From positions 97,673-150,682 of the forward strand of contig NZ_LNCU01000034.1 of the NCBI RefSeq assembly GCF_001542415.1: 53,010 nucleotides of DNA, in the 5' to 3' direction. A program made the translations under genes and the position numbers. Under the pieces are notes generated by a model. That model was not told where the DNA came from and did not search any database. It saw only the letters and a list, made by a program, of their open reading frames with translations. Shown piece by piece: positions 34,277 through 43,189 of the stretch (its first letter is position 1; each line of letters begins with the position of its first letter). The stretch comes from Bradyrhizobium macuxiense. Its GTDB lineage: Bacteria > Pseudomonadota > Alphaproteobacteria > Rhizobiales > Xanthobacteraceae.

Positions 34277-35644
34277 ATGACACGGCAAATGGCGATGGTT
34301 GGCTTCCTGCAGGCGCAGAACTGCACCAACCTGCCGAGCTCATGGCGCCACCCCGAGTCGCGCGACGATTCGATGTCGGCGGACTACTACCAGGAGATCG
34401 CGCGCATCCTGGAACGCGGCAAGTTCCACATGGCGTTCTTCGATGACCGGCTGGCGATGCCGGACCGCTATGGCAACGATCACGCCCACACCGTCGAGTA
34501 CGGCATCCGTTGCGTGAAGATGGACCCGATCGTGGTCCTGACCACGATGGGCATGGTCACCACCAAGCTCGGCCTCGCCTCGACCTGCTCGACCACCTAT
34601 TTCGAGCCGTTCGACGTCGCCCGCCGCTTTGCTACGCTCGACCTGATGACCAACGGCCGCGCCGCGTGGAACGTGGTCACCTCGGTCAATGACGGCGAAG
34701 CGCTCAACATGGGCAAGGAGCAGCATCTCGAGCACGACCACCGCTACGACCGCGCCGACGAGTTCATGGAGGTGGTGCTCGGGCACTGGGACGCCTGGGA
34801 AGACGGCTCGCTGATCATCGACAAGACAAGTGGTCGCTTCGCCGATCCGACCAAGGTGAAGCGGCTCGACCACAAGGGCCAGTTCTTCACCTCGCGCGGC
34901 CCGTTCACCGTGCCGCGCTCGCCGCAGGGCCATCCCGTCGTCATCCAGGCCGGCTCCTCCGGGCGCGGCCAGCGCTTTGCCGGACGCTGGGGCGAGGTGA
35001 TCTTCACTGCCGCGCGCAACCTCGCCAACGCAAAGCAGGGCTACGATGCGATCCGCGGCGAAGCCGCCAAGGCCGGACGCGATCCGGACCAGATGTTCCT
35101 CTGCAACCTGATCACGCCGGTCACCGGCGCCACCAAGGCGGAGGCCGAGGACCGGATGGCTGTAATCCAGAAGCTGCCGCTCGAGATCGACGCGCTGTCG
35201 CTGCTCGCCGAGGGCCTCAACTTCGACTTCGGCGCCAAGCCGATCGACGAGCCGCTGACGACCGAGGAATTGCAGGGCATGCAGGGCATGCTCGGCATCC
35301 GCGACGGCGTGCTGCGCACCTCCGGCAAGACCAATCCCTCGACCCGCGACTTCATCACCTTCTCCGGCCGCGGCCAGGTGCAGGACGCGATGGTCGGCGG
35401 CCCGAAGGAGATCGCCGACAGGCTGGAAGAGATGTTCGTCGGTCGCGGCTGCGACGGCTTCGTCGTCGCCGCGAGCTACGTGCCGGGCTCCTATGCCGAT
35501 TTCGTCAACCACGTCGTGCCCGAGCTGCAGCGCCGCGGCCTGTATCACAAGGACTATGCCGGCACGACGCTGCGCGAGAATCTCGGCCTCAAGCGCCCCG
35601 CGGCCGGCGCCTGGAAGACCCGCCCGCAGGTCGCGGCGGAATAG
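34277..35644 (+). CDS. Flavin-dependent monooxygenase of the NtaA/SnaA/DszA family
   Basis: 455 residues, typical of this two-component, FMNH2-using bacterial-luciferase-like group. The N-terminal HMAFFDDRLAMPD, the central TNGRAAWNVVTS and NMGKEQHLEHDHRYDRADEF, and VIQAGSSGRGQRFA are family hallmarks. Members cleave nitrilotriacetate-like, sulfur heterocycle or similar substrates and need a separate flavin reductase, which is not seen nearby. AGGAG precedes ATG 34277. It lies 23 bases after the dehydrogenase and 12 before the hydrolase. Confidence 0.9.
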   Translation: MTRQMAMVGFLQAQNCTNLPSSWRHPESRDDSMSADYYQEIARILERGKFHMAFFDDRLAMPDRYGNDHAHTVEYGIRCVKMDPIVVLTTMGMVTTKLGLASTCSTTYFEPFDVARRFATLDLMTNGRAAWNVVTSVNDGEALNMGKEQHLEHDHRYDRADEFMEVVLGHWDAWEDGSLIIDKTSGRFADPTKVKRLDHKGQFFTSRGPFTVPRSPQGHPVVIQAGSSGRGQRFAGRWGEVIFTAARNLANAKQGYDAIRGEAAKAGRDPDQMFLCNLITPVTGATKAEAEDRMAVIQKLPLEIDALSLLAEGLNFDFGAKPIDEPLTTEELQGMQGMLGIRDGVLRTSGKTNPSTRDFITFSGRGQVQDAMVGGPKEIADRLEEMFVGRGCDGFVVAASYVPGSYADFVNHVVPELQRRGLYHKDYAGTTLRENLGLKRPAAGAWKTRPQVAAE

Positions 35645-35656
35645 AAGGACACCATC

Positions 35657-36442
35657 ATGCGCTGGCTCAAATTCACCGCCGCAGGCAAGACCTCCTGGGG
35701 CCTCGTCGAGGGCGACAAGGTCACGACCGTCAACGGCGATCCGTTCGGCGAATGGACCAGGACGCCGCAGACCCATGCCCTGAAGGATGTGAAGATCGAG
35801 CTGCCGCTGATCCCGCGCACCTTCTACTGCGTCGGTCTGAACTATCTGAAGCATCTCAAGGAAGCCGCCGACAAGGCCGGCACCGTGCCGAATGTCCCCG
35901 ATCGTCCCGAGATCGGCTACCGCGCGCAGAACGCGCTGATCGCGCATGACGAGGATGTCGTGATCCCGGCGAGCGCGACTGAGAAGATCCATTACGAGGG
36001 CGAGCTCGCCGTCGTGATCGGCAAGAAGGCCAAGCACCTCACCGAAGCCAACGCGATGGATTGCGTGTTCGGCTACACCATCGGCAACGACGTCTCCGAA
36101 CGCACCTGGCAGAAGGCCGATCGCGGCCTGTGGCGCGCCAAGAACGCCGACACCTTCAAGCCGATGGGCCCGTGGATCGAGACCGAGGTCGATCTCGATA
36201 CTATGGAGACCGCAATCCGCGTCAACGGCAAGGAAACCGGCCGCTTCCACACCAACGAGATGATCTTCGGCATCGTGCCGTTCATCGTCGAGCTGACGAA
36301 ATACTTTACGCTGTGGCCCGGCGACGTGATCTGGATGGGCACCGACGGCGCCTCGCCGGACTTGAAGGACGGCGATGTCGTGGAGATTGACATCACCGGC
36401 ATCGGCACGCTGCGCAACAGGTTCGTGAGGGAGAAGGTGTGA
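35657..36442 (+). CDS. Fumarylacetoacetate hydrolase family protein
   Basis: 261 residues. Metal-binding acidic residues appear in HYEGELAVVIGKKA near residue 117 and in GYTIGNDVSERTWQ. The C-terminal WPGDVIWMGTDG is the FAH-family active-site wall. Members hydrolyse or decarboxylate acyl-pyruvates and 2-hydroxymuconate-type acids. It is the third gene of the operon, suggesting that a ring-cleaved or acylpyruvate intermediate arises after the monooxygenase step. There is no signal peptide. Confidence 0.9.
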   Translation: MRWLKFTAAGKTSWGLVEGDKVTTVNGDPFGEWTRTPQTHALKDVKIELPLIPRTFYCVGLNYLKHLKEAADKAGTVPNVPDRPEIGYRAQNALIAHDEDVVIPASATEKIHYEGELAVVIGKKAKHLTEANAMDCVFGYTIGNDVSERTWQKADRGLWRAKNADTFKPMGPWIETEVDLDTMETAIRVNGKETGRFHTNEMIFGIVPFIVELTKYFTLWPGDVIWMGTDGASPDLKDGDVVEIDITGIGTLRNRFVREKV

Positions 36443-36915
36443 GGGCAGGGACTCGGCCTTCCCGTTTTTTGACACGCGTTCCGCTCACTCGATGTCGTCC
36501 CCGCGAAAGCGGGGACCCATACTCCGCGGTGAAGGTTGTTGACGGGGCTCGTCGTCCCAGCATAGCTCAACAATCAACATCTGTGGTTATCGGTCCCCGT
36601 TAGACAGCGCACGGTGTCATCACCCGCGCATCGAGCCGGGCGATGACAGAAGTGGGCTCCCTCCAATCGTCGTCCCTGCGAAAGCAGGGCCCCATAAACA
36701 CCAGTGGTTGTTGTTGAGGGGCGCTGGAATGACGTGTCCCCTTCACAACACGGGCCGCGGAGTATGGGTCCCTGCTTTCGCAGGAACGACGTGTGTGGCG
36801 CGGCTTGTGAGTCATCCGTCAGTCTTCGCGCGACCTAATTTGTCCGAGCTTTGTCTTTCGTTTCGCCGCTCTGAGAGCAAGGGCGCAGGGAAAGCCGGGT
36901 GACGGCGGTTTCGGA
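36443..36915. repeat. 473-base intergenic region with clustered palindromic repeats
   Basis: No gene is seen. After a possible terminator come three related stems capped by GAAA: 36497-36516 (8 bp), 36674-36689 (6 bp), and an inverted copy at 36771-36784 (5 bp, GAAA on the minus strand). The first and third share TGCGAAAGCAGGGACCCATA-like and TACTCCGCGG blocks in opposite orientation. A separate TGTCATC...GATGACA palindrome spans 36615-36648. This resembles the short extragenic repeats common in Bradyrhizobium. Confidence 0.75.
36451..36471 (+). terminator. Probable terminator of the dehydrogenase-monooxygenase-FAH operon
   Basis: A short GGGA...TCCC stem is followed by a run of six T about 20 bases after the stop of the FAH-family gene. 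The stem is weak but the T-tract is clear. Confidence 0.5.
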
Positions 36916-37836
36916 CTAGCGCGCGGCTCCCGAATGGCTCTTCACGTAATCGATGAAGGCCCGCAGCTTCGGCATGATCTGCCGCTGGCCGGGATAGTAG
37001 AGAAACACACCCGGCGTCATCGGCGCGAACGGATCAAGCACGCGGACGAGCTGTTTCGCCTTCACGGCGAAGGTAACCAGCGGTGCGGGCACTTGCGCCA
37101 GCCCCACGCCTTCGACCGCCGCGCCGACCAGGGTGGGGAAGTCGTGCCCGATGAAGGATCCCGATACGGCGATTTCGACTGAACGGCCGTTGTCGTTGAG
37201 CGACCATGGCGCGAGCGCGCCGTTCGATCGCCGCAGCCGCAGGCATGCGTGCTCGCGCAAATCGTCCAGGCGCCTGGGGCGGCCGCGGCGGGCGAAGTAA
37301 TCCGGGCTGCCGACGACGACGAAAGGGAACGGCTTGGTCAGGCGTACGGCGACCATGTCGGGATCGATGAACTGACCCATCCTGATGCCCGCATCAAAAC
37401 CTTCGGCTGCGAGGTCGACCAGCTCTTCGCTGGCAGCGAGCTCGACCTCGATCTCGGGAAACGCGCGGCAGAATGAGGCGATCAGCGGCTCCAGCAGGAT
37501 CGGCACCACCGAGCGCGGCACGGTCAGACGCAAGAGGCCGGCCGGCTTCTGCCCGAGCTCACGCGCGGCCCCGCTTGCCGCGATGAGCTCCTCGAACGCA
37601 GGCCTTGCACGCGCAAGGAAACGCTCGCCGGCTTCGGTCAGGCCGACGCTACGGGTGGTGCGAATGAAGAGCACGGCGCCGACCCGCGACTCGAGGGCGC
37701 GGACCGCCTGACTGATCGCCGACGGCGTCACCCCGAGCTCGGCGGCCGCGCGCCGGAAGCTGCGGTGCTGGGCGACACTGAGGAACGCCTCCACGCCGTC
37801 GAGCGCACCATGCCTGACTGTGAAGTTCTGCTTCAT
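36916..37836 (-). CDS. LysR-type transcriptional regulator
   Basis: 306 residues. The N-terminal HTH (~12-70) includes SFRRAAAELGVTPSAISQAVRAL; the effector-binding domain covers the rest. It is unrelated in detail to the LysR at 14018. It is divergent from the small secreted protein at 37970 across a 133-base gap containing TTATCGCGAATA, which may be part of its operator. The likely targets are the two small genes to its right. Confidence 0.9.
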   Translation of the reverse strand: MKQNFTVRHGALDGVEAFLSVAQHRSFRRAAAELGVTPSAISQAVRALESRVGAVLFIRTTRSVGLTEAGERFLARARPAFEELIAASGAARELGQKPAGLLRLTVPRSVVPILLEPLIASFCRAFPEIEVELAASEELVDLAAEGFDAGIRMGQFIDPDMVAVRLTKPFPFVVVGSPDYFARRGRPRRLDDLREHACLRLRRSNGALAPWSLNDNGRSVEIAVSGSFIGHDFPTLVGAAVEGVGLAQVPAPLVTFAVKAKQLVRVLDPFAPMTPGVFLYYPGQRQIMPKLRAFIDYVKSHSGAAR

Positions 37837-37969
37837 GGCCTGTCAACATTATCGCGAATAGTCGCCCGCGAGAAGCGGTCCTAAATCAGAACCTGCAAGC
37901 CGGTGGCAAACGCTGGCTGCGCTGAACAGGTGCATCACGATGACCGTCGTGATCGGAGACATCGGATCG

Positions 37970-38374
37970 ATGAAAGCTATCCGTCACGCCATCCTGGCAC
38001 TCACCCTCACTTTGATAGGCGCCACGTCCATGACCGCTCCATGCCTTGCCCAAACCCAACAAGCTATCTCCCCCACAACGACCGGCGTGATGGTCATCCT
38101 GACCGTCAAGGCGGGGGTCACACGCGACCAGGTGATGGCCGTCATGCCGGACGAAATCCGGCAGACCGTACAGCTCTATCTCAATGGCAAAGTCCGTGAA
38201 TGGTATTCGCGCTCCGACGGACGCGGCGTGATCTTCCTGCTCGACGCCAAGGATACCTCCGAAGCACACGCGATCATGGAAGGCCTGCCGCTCGCCAAGC
38301 AAAATCTCATGGACCACGAGTATATCGCGATCGGCCCGCTGCTGCCGCTTCGCTTGCTCATCGCCAAGCCCTGA
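37970..38374 (+). CDS. Secreted small protein, possible muconolactone-isomerase-like (dimeric barrel) fold
   Basis: 134 residues from ATG 37970 (ten more from ATG 37940). Residues 1-28 look like a signal peptide. The mature part has a TGVMVILTVKAGVTRDQVM strand-helix start and the SRSDGRGVIFLLDAKDTSEAHAIMEGLPL pattern of ferredoxin-like dimeric barrel proteins such as muconolactone isomerase or YCII. A catalytic role cannot be assigned. It lies in a divergent LysR pair and is followed by a membrane protein. Confidence 0.7.
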   Translation: MKAIRHAILALTLTLIGATSMTAPCLAQTQQAISPTTTGVMVILTVKAGVTRDQVMAVMPDEIRQTVQLYLNGKVREWYSRSDGRGVIFLLDAKDTSEAHAIMEGLPLAKQNLMDHEYIAIGPLLPLRLLIAKP

Positions 38375-38450
38375 CCGCCCGCGGGGGTCGAACCTGATCG
38401 ACGGGTCCGACCTTCCCCGACCGGATCGACCAGCACAAGGGAAACCGACC

Positions 38451-38936
38451 ATGCCCGCGAATTTCAACCTTCCATTCGTTCTCAGCGTCGTCGGCGCCTT
38501 CCTGACGAGCGCGGTGGTGGCTGCCACCTATGTCTGGCCAGCACTTCGCGCGTTGCCGTATTACGAGGCCCTGAGACTTCTTGCCGCTTTCCATGCGTTC
38601 AGATTCCTGGGCATGAACTTCATGGTCGCCGGGTTTGTGTCCCCAAAATTGAGCTCGGATTTCGCCAGCAAGATCGGATGGGGAGATCTTATCGCGGCCG
38701 TGCTCGCGCTCCTTTCGATGGCGGCACTGTCCTGGCGCTGGCCGATTGCCATTCCACTGGTCTGGATATTCAACATCTGGGGCACGCTGGATCTTCTGAA
38801 CGCCTACTACATGGGCGTGAAGCTCGGAGACCCCGGGCAGTTCGGCGCCGGCATCTACATTCCGGCACTCTACGTGCCGCTGCTGCTCGTCAGCCACGTC
38901 CTTGTCTTCATGATCCTGCTGAAGCCCGGGCCATAG
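38451..38936 (+). CDS. Small integral membrane protein of unknown function
   Basis: 161 residues with about four or five hydrophobic helices: residues ~8-30, ~40-62, ~80-110 and ~132-156. The YYEALRLLAAFHAFRFLGMNFMVAG segment is distinctive. I do not recognise a characterised family. ATG 38451 follows the small secreted gene by 76 bases on the same strand, probably under the same LysR. Confidence 0.75.
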   Translation: MPANFNLPFVLSVVGAFLTSAVVAATYVWPALRALPYYEALRLLAAFHAFRFLGMNFMVAGFVSPKLSSDFASKIGWGDLIAAVLALLSMAALSWRWPIAIPLVWIFNIWGTLDLLNAYYMGVKLGDPGQFGAGIYIPALYVPLLLVSHVLVFMILLKPGP

Positions 38937-39027
38937 GCGTAGGACGGCTCGAGCGAAGCTAAACTCGCCAATTCATATCCGCGGCACGATGATGGATATC
39001 GCTTTCGCTCCACCCATCCCGCCATCC

Positions 39028-39061
39028 CTCCGTCGTCGCGGCGAAAGCCGGGACGACGGAG
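39028..39061. repeat. Long GAAA-capped hairpin between convergent genes
   Basis: A 10-bp stem (39028-39037 with 39052-39061), one G-G mismatch, then a 4-bp stem (39039-39042 with 39047-39050) capped by GAAA. It lies between convergent genes ending at 38936 and 39094 and could terminate both. It has the same cap as the repeats at 36.5-36.8 kb. Confidence 0.7.
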
Positions 39062-39093
39062 AGTACGCCGTGACACCGCAACAGCCAACTCCG

Positions 39094-39549
39094 TCAAAAC
39101 GGCAACGCTACGCCGGTCTTGATCTCCTTCAGGATCACGTTGGTGCGGACGTGGCGGATGCCGGGGATGCGGAACATGAACTCGTCGAGGAATTTGTTGT
39201 AGGCGTCCATGTCGCGCACGACGACGCGCAGATGGTAGTCGGCGTCGCCGGTGGTCGCGAAGCACTCCAGCACCTCGCGGCGCTTCATCACGCGCGCGAC
39301 GAACTCGTCGACGAATTTCACATCGTGCCGTTCCAGCGAGACATGCAGGATTGCCGAGGTCGCAAAGCCAGCCTGCTCGCGCGCCACCAGCGCGGCATAA
39401 CCTTCGATGACGCCGGACTCTTCCAGCGCGCGAACGCGACGCCAGCACGCCGAGGTCGACATGCCGACGGTCTCGGCGAGTTGCTGGTTGGTGGCGCGGC
39501 CGTCTTTCTGCAGTTCGCTGAGGATCTTCTCGTCCTGCTCTTCAACCAT
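39094..39549 (-). CDS. Lrp/AsnC-family transcriptional regulator
   Basis: 151 residues, typical Lrp size. The N-terminal HTH (~5-60) includes ATNQQLAETVGMSTSACWRRVRALEE; the RAM ligand-binding domain follows (AILHVSLERHD, then VLECFATTGDADYHLRVV). Lrp-type regulators respond to amino acids. It is divergent from the indolepyruvate oxidoreductase across 157 bases carrying phased repeats, so control of that gene by an aromatic amino acid is the natural hypothesis. Confidence 0.92.
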   Translation of the reverse strand: MVEEQDEKILSELQKDGRATNQQLAETVGMSTSACWRRVRALEESGVIEGYAALVAREQAGFATSAILHVSLERHDVKFVDEFVARVMKRREVLECFATTGDADYHLRVVVRDMDAYNKFLDEFMFRIPGIRHVRTNVILKEIKTGVALPF

Positions 39550-39567
39550 GAAGACCTTCCGTTTTGG

Positions 39568-39646
39568 AATATTCTACCGAATTATCCACTTCATCGCAAT
39601 ATTTTACCGTAATCAGGTTACCAACCGAACAGATAGGTAAGACCTA
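39568..39646. promoter_or_regulatory. Phased direct repeats and inverted repeat, probable Lrp sites
   Basis: AATATTCTACCG (39568-39579) and AATATTTTACCG (39598-39609) are direct repeats exactly 30 bases apart, about three helical turns. TAGGT-AAG-ACCTA (39634-39646) is a perfect inverted repeat closer to the oxidoreductase. The region is AT-rich against its neighbours. Confidence 0.6.
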
Positions 39647-39706
39647 CCAGACCCGCGGGCGTAGCGTTGTCTGCTGAGATCACACTGCGACTCACAGGGG
39701 TCAGTC

Positions 39707-42700
39707 ATGGGCCAGATGCCGAAGCTTGACGCCTATCAACTCTCCGACTGCTACAGCCGAGACCGTGGCCGCGTCTTCCTCACCGGTACGCAGGCGATCG
39801 TTCGCATCGCGCTCGATCAGGCGCGGCGCGACCGCGCCGCTGGGCTCAACACCGCGGGGTTCATTTCCGGCTATCGCGGCTCGCCGCTCGGCGGGGTCGA
39901 TCTCGAGCTCTGGAAAATCGGCGAACTCTTGAAAGACAACCGCATCGAATTCCTGCCCGCGGTCAACGAGGACCTCGCTGCCACCGCCGTGCTCGGCTCG
40001 CAGCAGGTGGAGACGCAAGCGGACCGCGAGGTCGATGGCGTGTTCGGGCTCTGGTACGGCAAGGGCCCCGGCATCGACCGCTCCGGTGACGCGCTGAAGC
40101 ACGGCAATGCCTATGGCTCGTCGCCGCATGGCGGCGTGCTGGTGGTTGCCGGCGACGACCACGGCTGCGTGTCGTCGTCGATGCCACACCAGTCCGACGT
40201 CGCCTTCATGAGCTGGTTCATGCCGACGCTGCATCCGGCCGATGTCGGCGAATATCTCGCGTTCGGCGAATACGGCTACGCGCTGAGCCGCTTCTCCGGC
40301 ATGTGGGTGGGCTTCAAGGCGATCTCGGAGATCGTGGAGTCAGGCGCATCGGTCGAGCTGCGCGAGCCGCGCGTCTTCGCGCAGCCGGACTTCGTGCCGC
40401 CGCCGAGCGGCCTGCACTATCGCTGGCCGGATCTGCCGGGACCGCAAATCGAGGAGCGGCTGGAGGCGAAGAAGCATGCGGTCTACGCGTTTGCAAAAGC
40501 CAATCCGATCGACCGCCGCATCTACGACGTCAGGGACGCGACCTACGGCATCGTCACGACCGGCAAGGCGCATCACGATTTGATGGAGGCGCTGCGGCTG
40601 ATCGGGCTCGACGAAGCCGCCTGCCGCCGCGTCGGCATCGACATCTACAAGGTCGGCATGGTGTGGCCCTTAGCGCTGCACGACGCGATGGAGTTCGTGA
40701 AGGGCAAGCGCGAGATCCTGGTGGTCGAGGAGAAGCGCGGCATCATCGAGAGCCAGTTCAAGGAATATTTCTACGATTACCCCGGCGCGAAGCCGGAGCG
40801 CATGGTCGGCAAGCACGACGAGCGAGGGGCGCGGCTGATCTCCTGGACCGGCGAATTGTCGCCGCGCATGCTGGCGGACGTGCTGGCGCGGCGGCTCGAC
40901 CCGATGTTTCCGGAATTGCAGCTCGCCCGACGCGTCGCCGCGCTCGCGCCCGAGCAGGACCGCACCATCGCGGTGCCGGGCGCGACCCGCACGCCCTATT
41001 TCTGCTCCGGCTGCCCGCACAACACCTCCACGAAGGTGCCCGAAGGCTCCAAGGCGCTGGCCGGGATCGGTTGCCATTTCATGGCGAGCTGGATGGATCG
41101 CGAGACCTCGTCGCTGATCCAAATGGGCGGCGAAGGCGTCAACTGGGCGGCCTCGGCGCGATTTACCGGCAACAAGCACATCTTTCAGAATCTGGGCGAA
41201 GGCACCTATTATCATTCCGGCTCGATGGCGATCCGGCAGGCGATCGCCGCCAAAGCCAACATCACCTACAAGATCCTGTTCAACGACGCCGTGGCGATGA
41301 CCGGCGGCCAGCCGGTCGACGGCCCGGTCAGCGTGCAGGCGATCGCGCATAGCGTCCGCGCCGAGGGTGTCTCGCGGATCGCGCTGGTTTCCGACGATCC
41401 CGCGCATTTCTCGCCCGCGGACCTCCCCGTCGGCGTCACAATTCATCCGCGCGAGGTGATGGACGCGGTGCAGCGCGAGCTGCGTGATATCCCTGGCGTC
41501 ACCGTGCTGATCTACCAGCAGACCTGCGCGACCGAGAGGCGCCGCCGGCGCAAGCGCGGCCAGATGCCCGACCCGGCGCGCTTTGCCTACATCAACGATC
41601 TCGTCTGCGAGGGCTGCGGCGACTGCTCGGTGGAGTCGAATTGTCTCAGCGTCGAGCCGAAGGAGACGCCGTTCGGCCGCAAGCGCAAGATCAACTTCTC
41701 GACCTGCAACAAGGATTTCTCCTGCCTCAACGGGTTCTGTCCGAGCTTCGTCACCATCGAAGGCGGCAAGCGGCGGGCGAAGGGCGCCAGCGCAATCGAT
41801 CCGCTGGTGCGCGCCGCCACGCTGCCGGCGCCGCAGCCTGCGACGCTGGAACGGCCGTATGACCTGCTCGTCACTGGCGTCGGCGGCACCGGAGTGATCA
41901 CGGTCGGTGCGCTCATCGCGATGGCCGCGCATCTCGAGGGCCACGGCGTCTCGGTGCTCGACTTCACCGGCTTCGCGCAGAAGTTCGGGCCGGTGCTGAG
42001 CTATCTGCGGCTGGCGGCGACGCCTGACGCGCTGCATCAGGTGCGGATCGACCAGGGCGCTGCCGATGCGCTGATCGGCTGCGATCTCGTGGTGAGCTCG
42101 TCGGCGAAGGCTTCCGGCACCTATCGCAAGGGCATGCGCGCCGCTGTCAACATGGCGGAGATGCCGACCGGCGACGTCGTGCGGTTCCGCGACGCCGATC
42201 TCGCCTCGCCGGTCCGGCTCCGCGCGATCGAGCGGGTGATCGGATCGGGCAATCTCGGCACGCTCGACGCCAACGCACTGGCCGAGCGGCTGCTCGGCGA
42301 CAGCGTGTATGCCAACATCATGATGCTTGGCTTTGCCTGGCAGCAGGGGCTGGTGCCGGTGTCGCTCGACGCATTGCTGCGCGCGATCGAGCTGAACGGG
42401 GTGACCGTCGAGCGCAACAAGCAGGCGCTGGCCTGGGGCCGGATCGCGCGTGCCGATCCGGAGTTCCTGCCGAAGGCGGAGAGCGCTGCGGCCAACGCGC
42501 CCGAGACGCTGGAGCAGATGATCGCACGGCGCACCGATTTCCTGCGCGATTATCAGGACGCGGCCTACGCTGCGCGCTATCGAGAAGTGGTGGACAACGT
42601 GCGGCGTGCCGAAGCCGCGTTCAACAGCACGAGCCTCACCGAGGCCGTCGCGTGGTCGCTGTTCAAACTGATGGCCTACAAGGATGAGTACGAGGTGGCG

Positions 42701-43189
42701 CGGCTGCATATGCAGACCGGCTTCCTCGACGAGCTCAGCCGCGAATTCGATGGCGATTTTACGGTGCGCTACCATCTCGCGCCGCCCTTCCTCCCCGCAC
42801 AACGTGATGTGCGGGGGCGGCCGCGCAAGCGCGCGTTCGGGCCATGGATCCGGACGCCGCTACGCTTGCTCGCGCGGCTCAAGGGGGTGCGCGGTACCGC
42901 GTTCGACGTGTTCGGCTACACCGCGGAGCGCCGCGCCGAGCGCGAGCTGATCGCCTGGTATGAAGCGCTGATCGACACCATGCTCGGCAACCTCGACCCG
43001 GCGCGCCTGCCCGACATCATCGCGATCGCCAAGGCGCCGCTGGAGATCAGGGGCTACGGCCCGGTGAAGGACGCCGCCATCGCCAAGACCAAGGCAGAAG
43101 TCGCGCGGCTGACCGCGCGACTTGCCTCAGATCCGGCGCACCACGACGACGGTTCAGGAACCGACCGCCGCGCCGCGCTTGGCGGGTGA
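39707..43189 (+). CDS. Indolepyruvate ferredoxin oxidoreductase, fused alpha/beta type
   Basis: 1160 residues. The order is an N-terminal pyruvate-ferredoxin-oxidoreductase-like domain, a TPP-binding domain with GEGTYYHSG and NDAVAMTGGQ, a Cys-rich Fe-S region (CEGCGDCSVESNC, then CNKDFSCLNGFC; ~residues 630-690), a gamma-type domain starting TGVGGTGVITVG, and a C-terminal extension of the DUF6537 kind. It decarboxylates aryl-pyruvates to aryl-acetyl-CoA with ferredoxin as acceptor, in aromatic amino acid breakdown. ATG 39707. The 3' end overlaps the convergent symporter gene by 36 bases. Confidence 0.92.
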   Translation: MGQMPKLDAYQLSDCYSRDRGRVFLTGTQAIVRIALDQARRDRAAGLNTAGFISGYRGSPLGGVDLELWKIGELLKDNRIEFLPAVNEDLAATAVLGSQQVETQADREVDGVFGLWYGKGPGIDRSGDALKHGNAYGSSPHGGVLVVAGDDHGCVSSSMPHQSDVAFMSWFMPTLHPADVGEYLAFGEYGYALSRFSGMWVGFKAISEIVESGASVELREPRVFAQPDFVPPPSGLHYRWPDLPGPQIEERLEAKKHAVYAFAKANPIDRRIYDVRDATYGIVTTGKAHHDLMEALRLIGLDEAACRRVGIDIYKVGMVWPLALHDAMEFVKGKREILVVEEKRGIIESQFKEYFYDYPGAKPERMVGKHDERGARLISWTGELSPRMLADVLARRLDPMFPELQLARRVAALAPEQDRTIAVPGATRTPYFCSGCPHNTSTKVPEGSKALAGIGCHFMASWMDRETSSLIQMGGEGVNWAASARFTGNKHIFQNLGEGTYYHSGSMAIRQAIAAKANITYKILFNDAVAMTGGQPVDGPVSVQAIAHSVRAEGVSRIALVSDDPAHFSPADLPVGVTIHPREVMDAVQRELRDIPGVTVLIYQQTCATERRRRRKRGQMPDPARFAYINDLVCEGCGDCSVESNCLSVEPKETPFGRKRKINFSTCNKDFSCLNGFCPSFVTIEGGKRRAKGASAIDPLVRAATLPAPQPATLERPYDLLVTGVGGTGVITVGALIAMAAHLEGHGVSVLDFTGFAQKFGPVLSYLRLAATPDALHQVRIDQGAADALIGCDLVVSSSAKASGTYRKGMRAAVNMAEMPTGDVVRFRDADLASPVRLRAIERVIGSGNLGTLDANALAERLLGDSVYANIMMLGFAWQQGLVPVSLDALLRAIELNGVTVERNKQALAWGRIARADPEFLPKAESAAANAPETLEQMIARRTDFLRDYQDAAYAARYREVVDNVRRAEAAFNSTSLTEAVAWSLFKLMAYKDEYEVARLHMQTGFLDELSREFDGDFTVRYHLAPPFLPAQRDVRGRPRKRAFGPWIRTPLRLLARLKGVRGTAFDVFGYTAERRAERELIAWYEALIDTMLGNLDPARLPDIIAIAKAPLEIRGYGPVKDAAIAKTKAEVARLTARLASDPAHHDDGSGTDRRAALGG

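Noticed and set aside
34340..36475. A 711-codon minus-strand frame opposite the flavin monooxygenase and FAH-family genes
   Set aside because: It is antisense shadow coding: two real genes with motifs and ribosome sites lie on the plus strand.
36443..36915. CRISPR array or insertion sequence remnant in the repeat cluster
   Set aside because: Repeats are few, unevenly spaced, in both orientations and palindromic, with no spacers, transposase or cas genes.
40670..42802. A 710-codon open frame on the minus strand inside the indolepyruvate oxidoreductase gene
   Set aside because: It mirrors the true gene in a GC-rich genome. Its translation is His/Arg/Asp-rich without domains, while the plus strand carries full family motifs.
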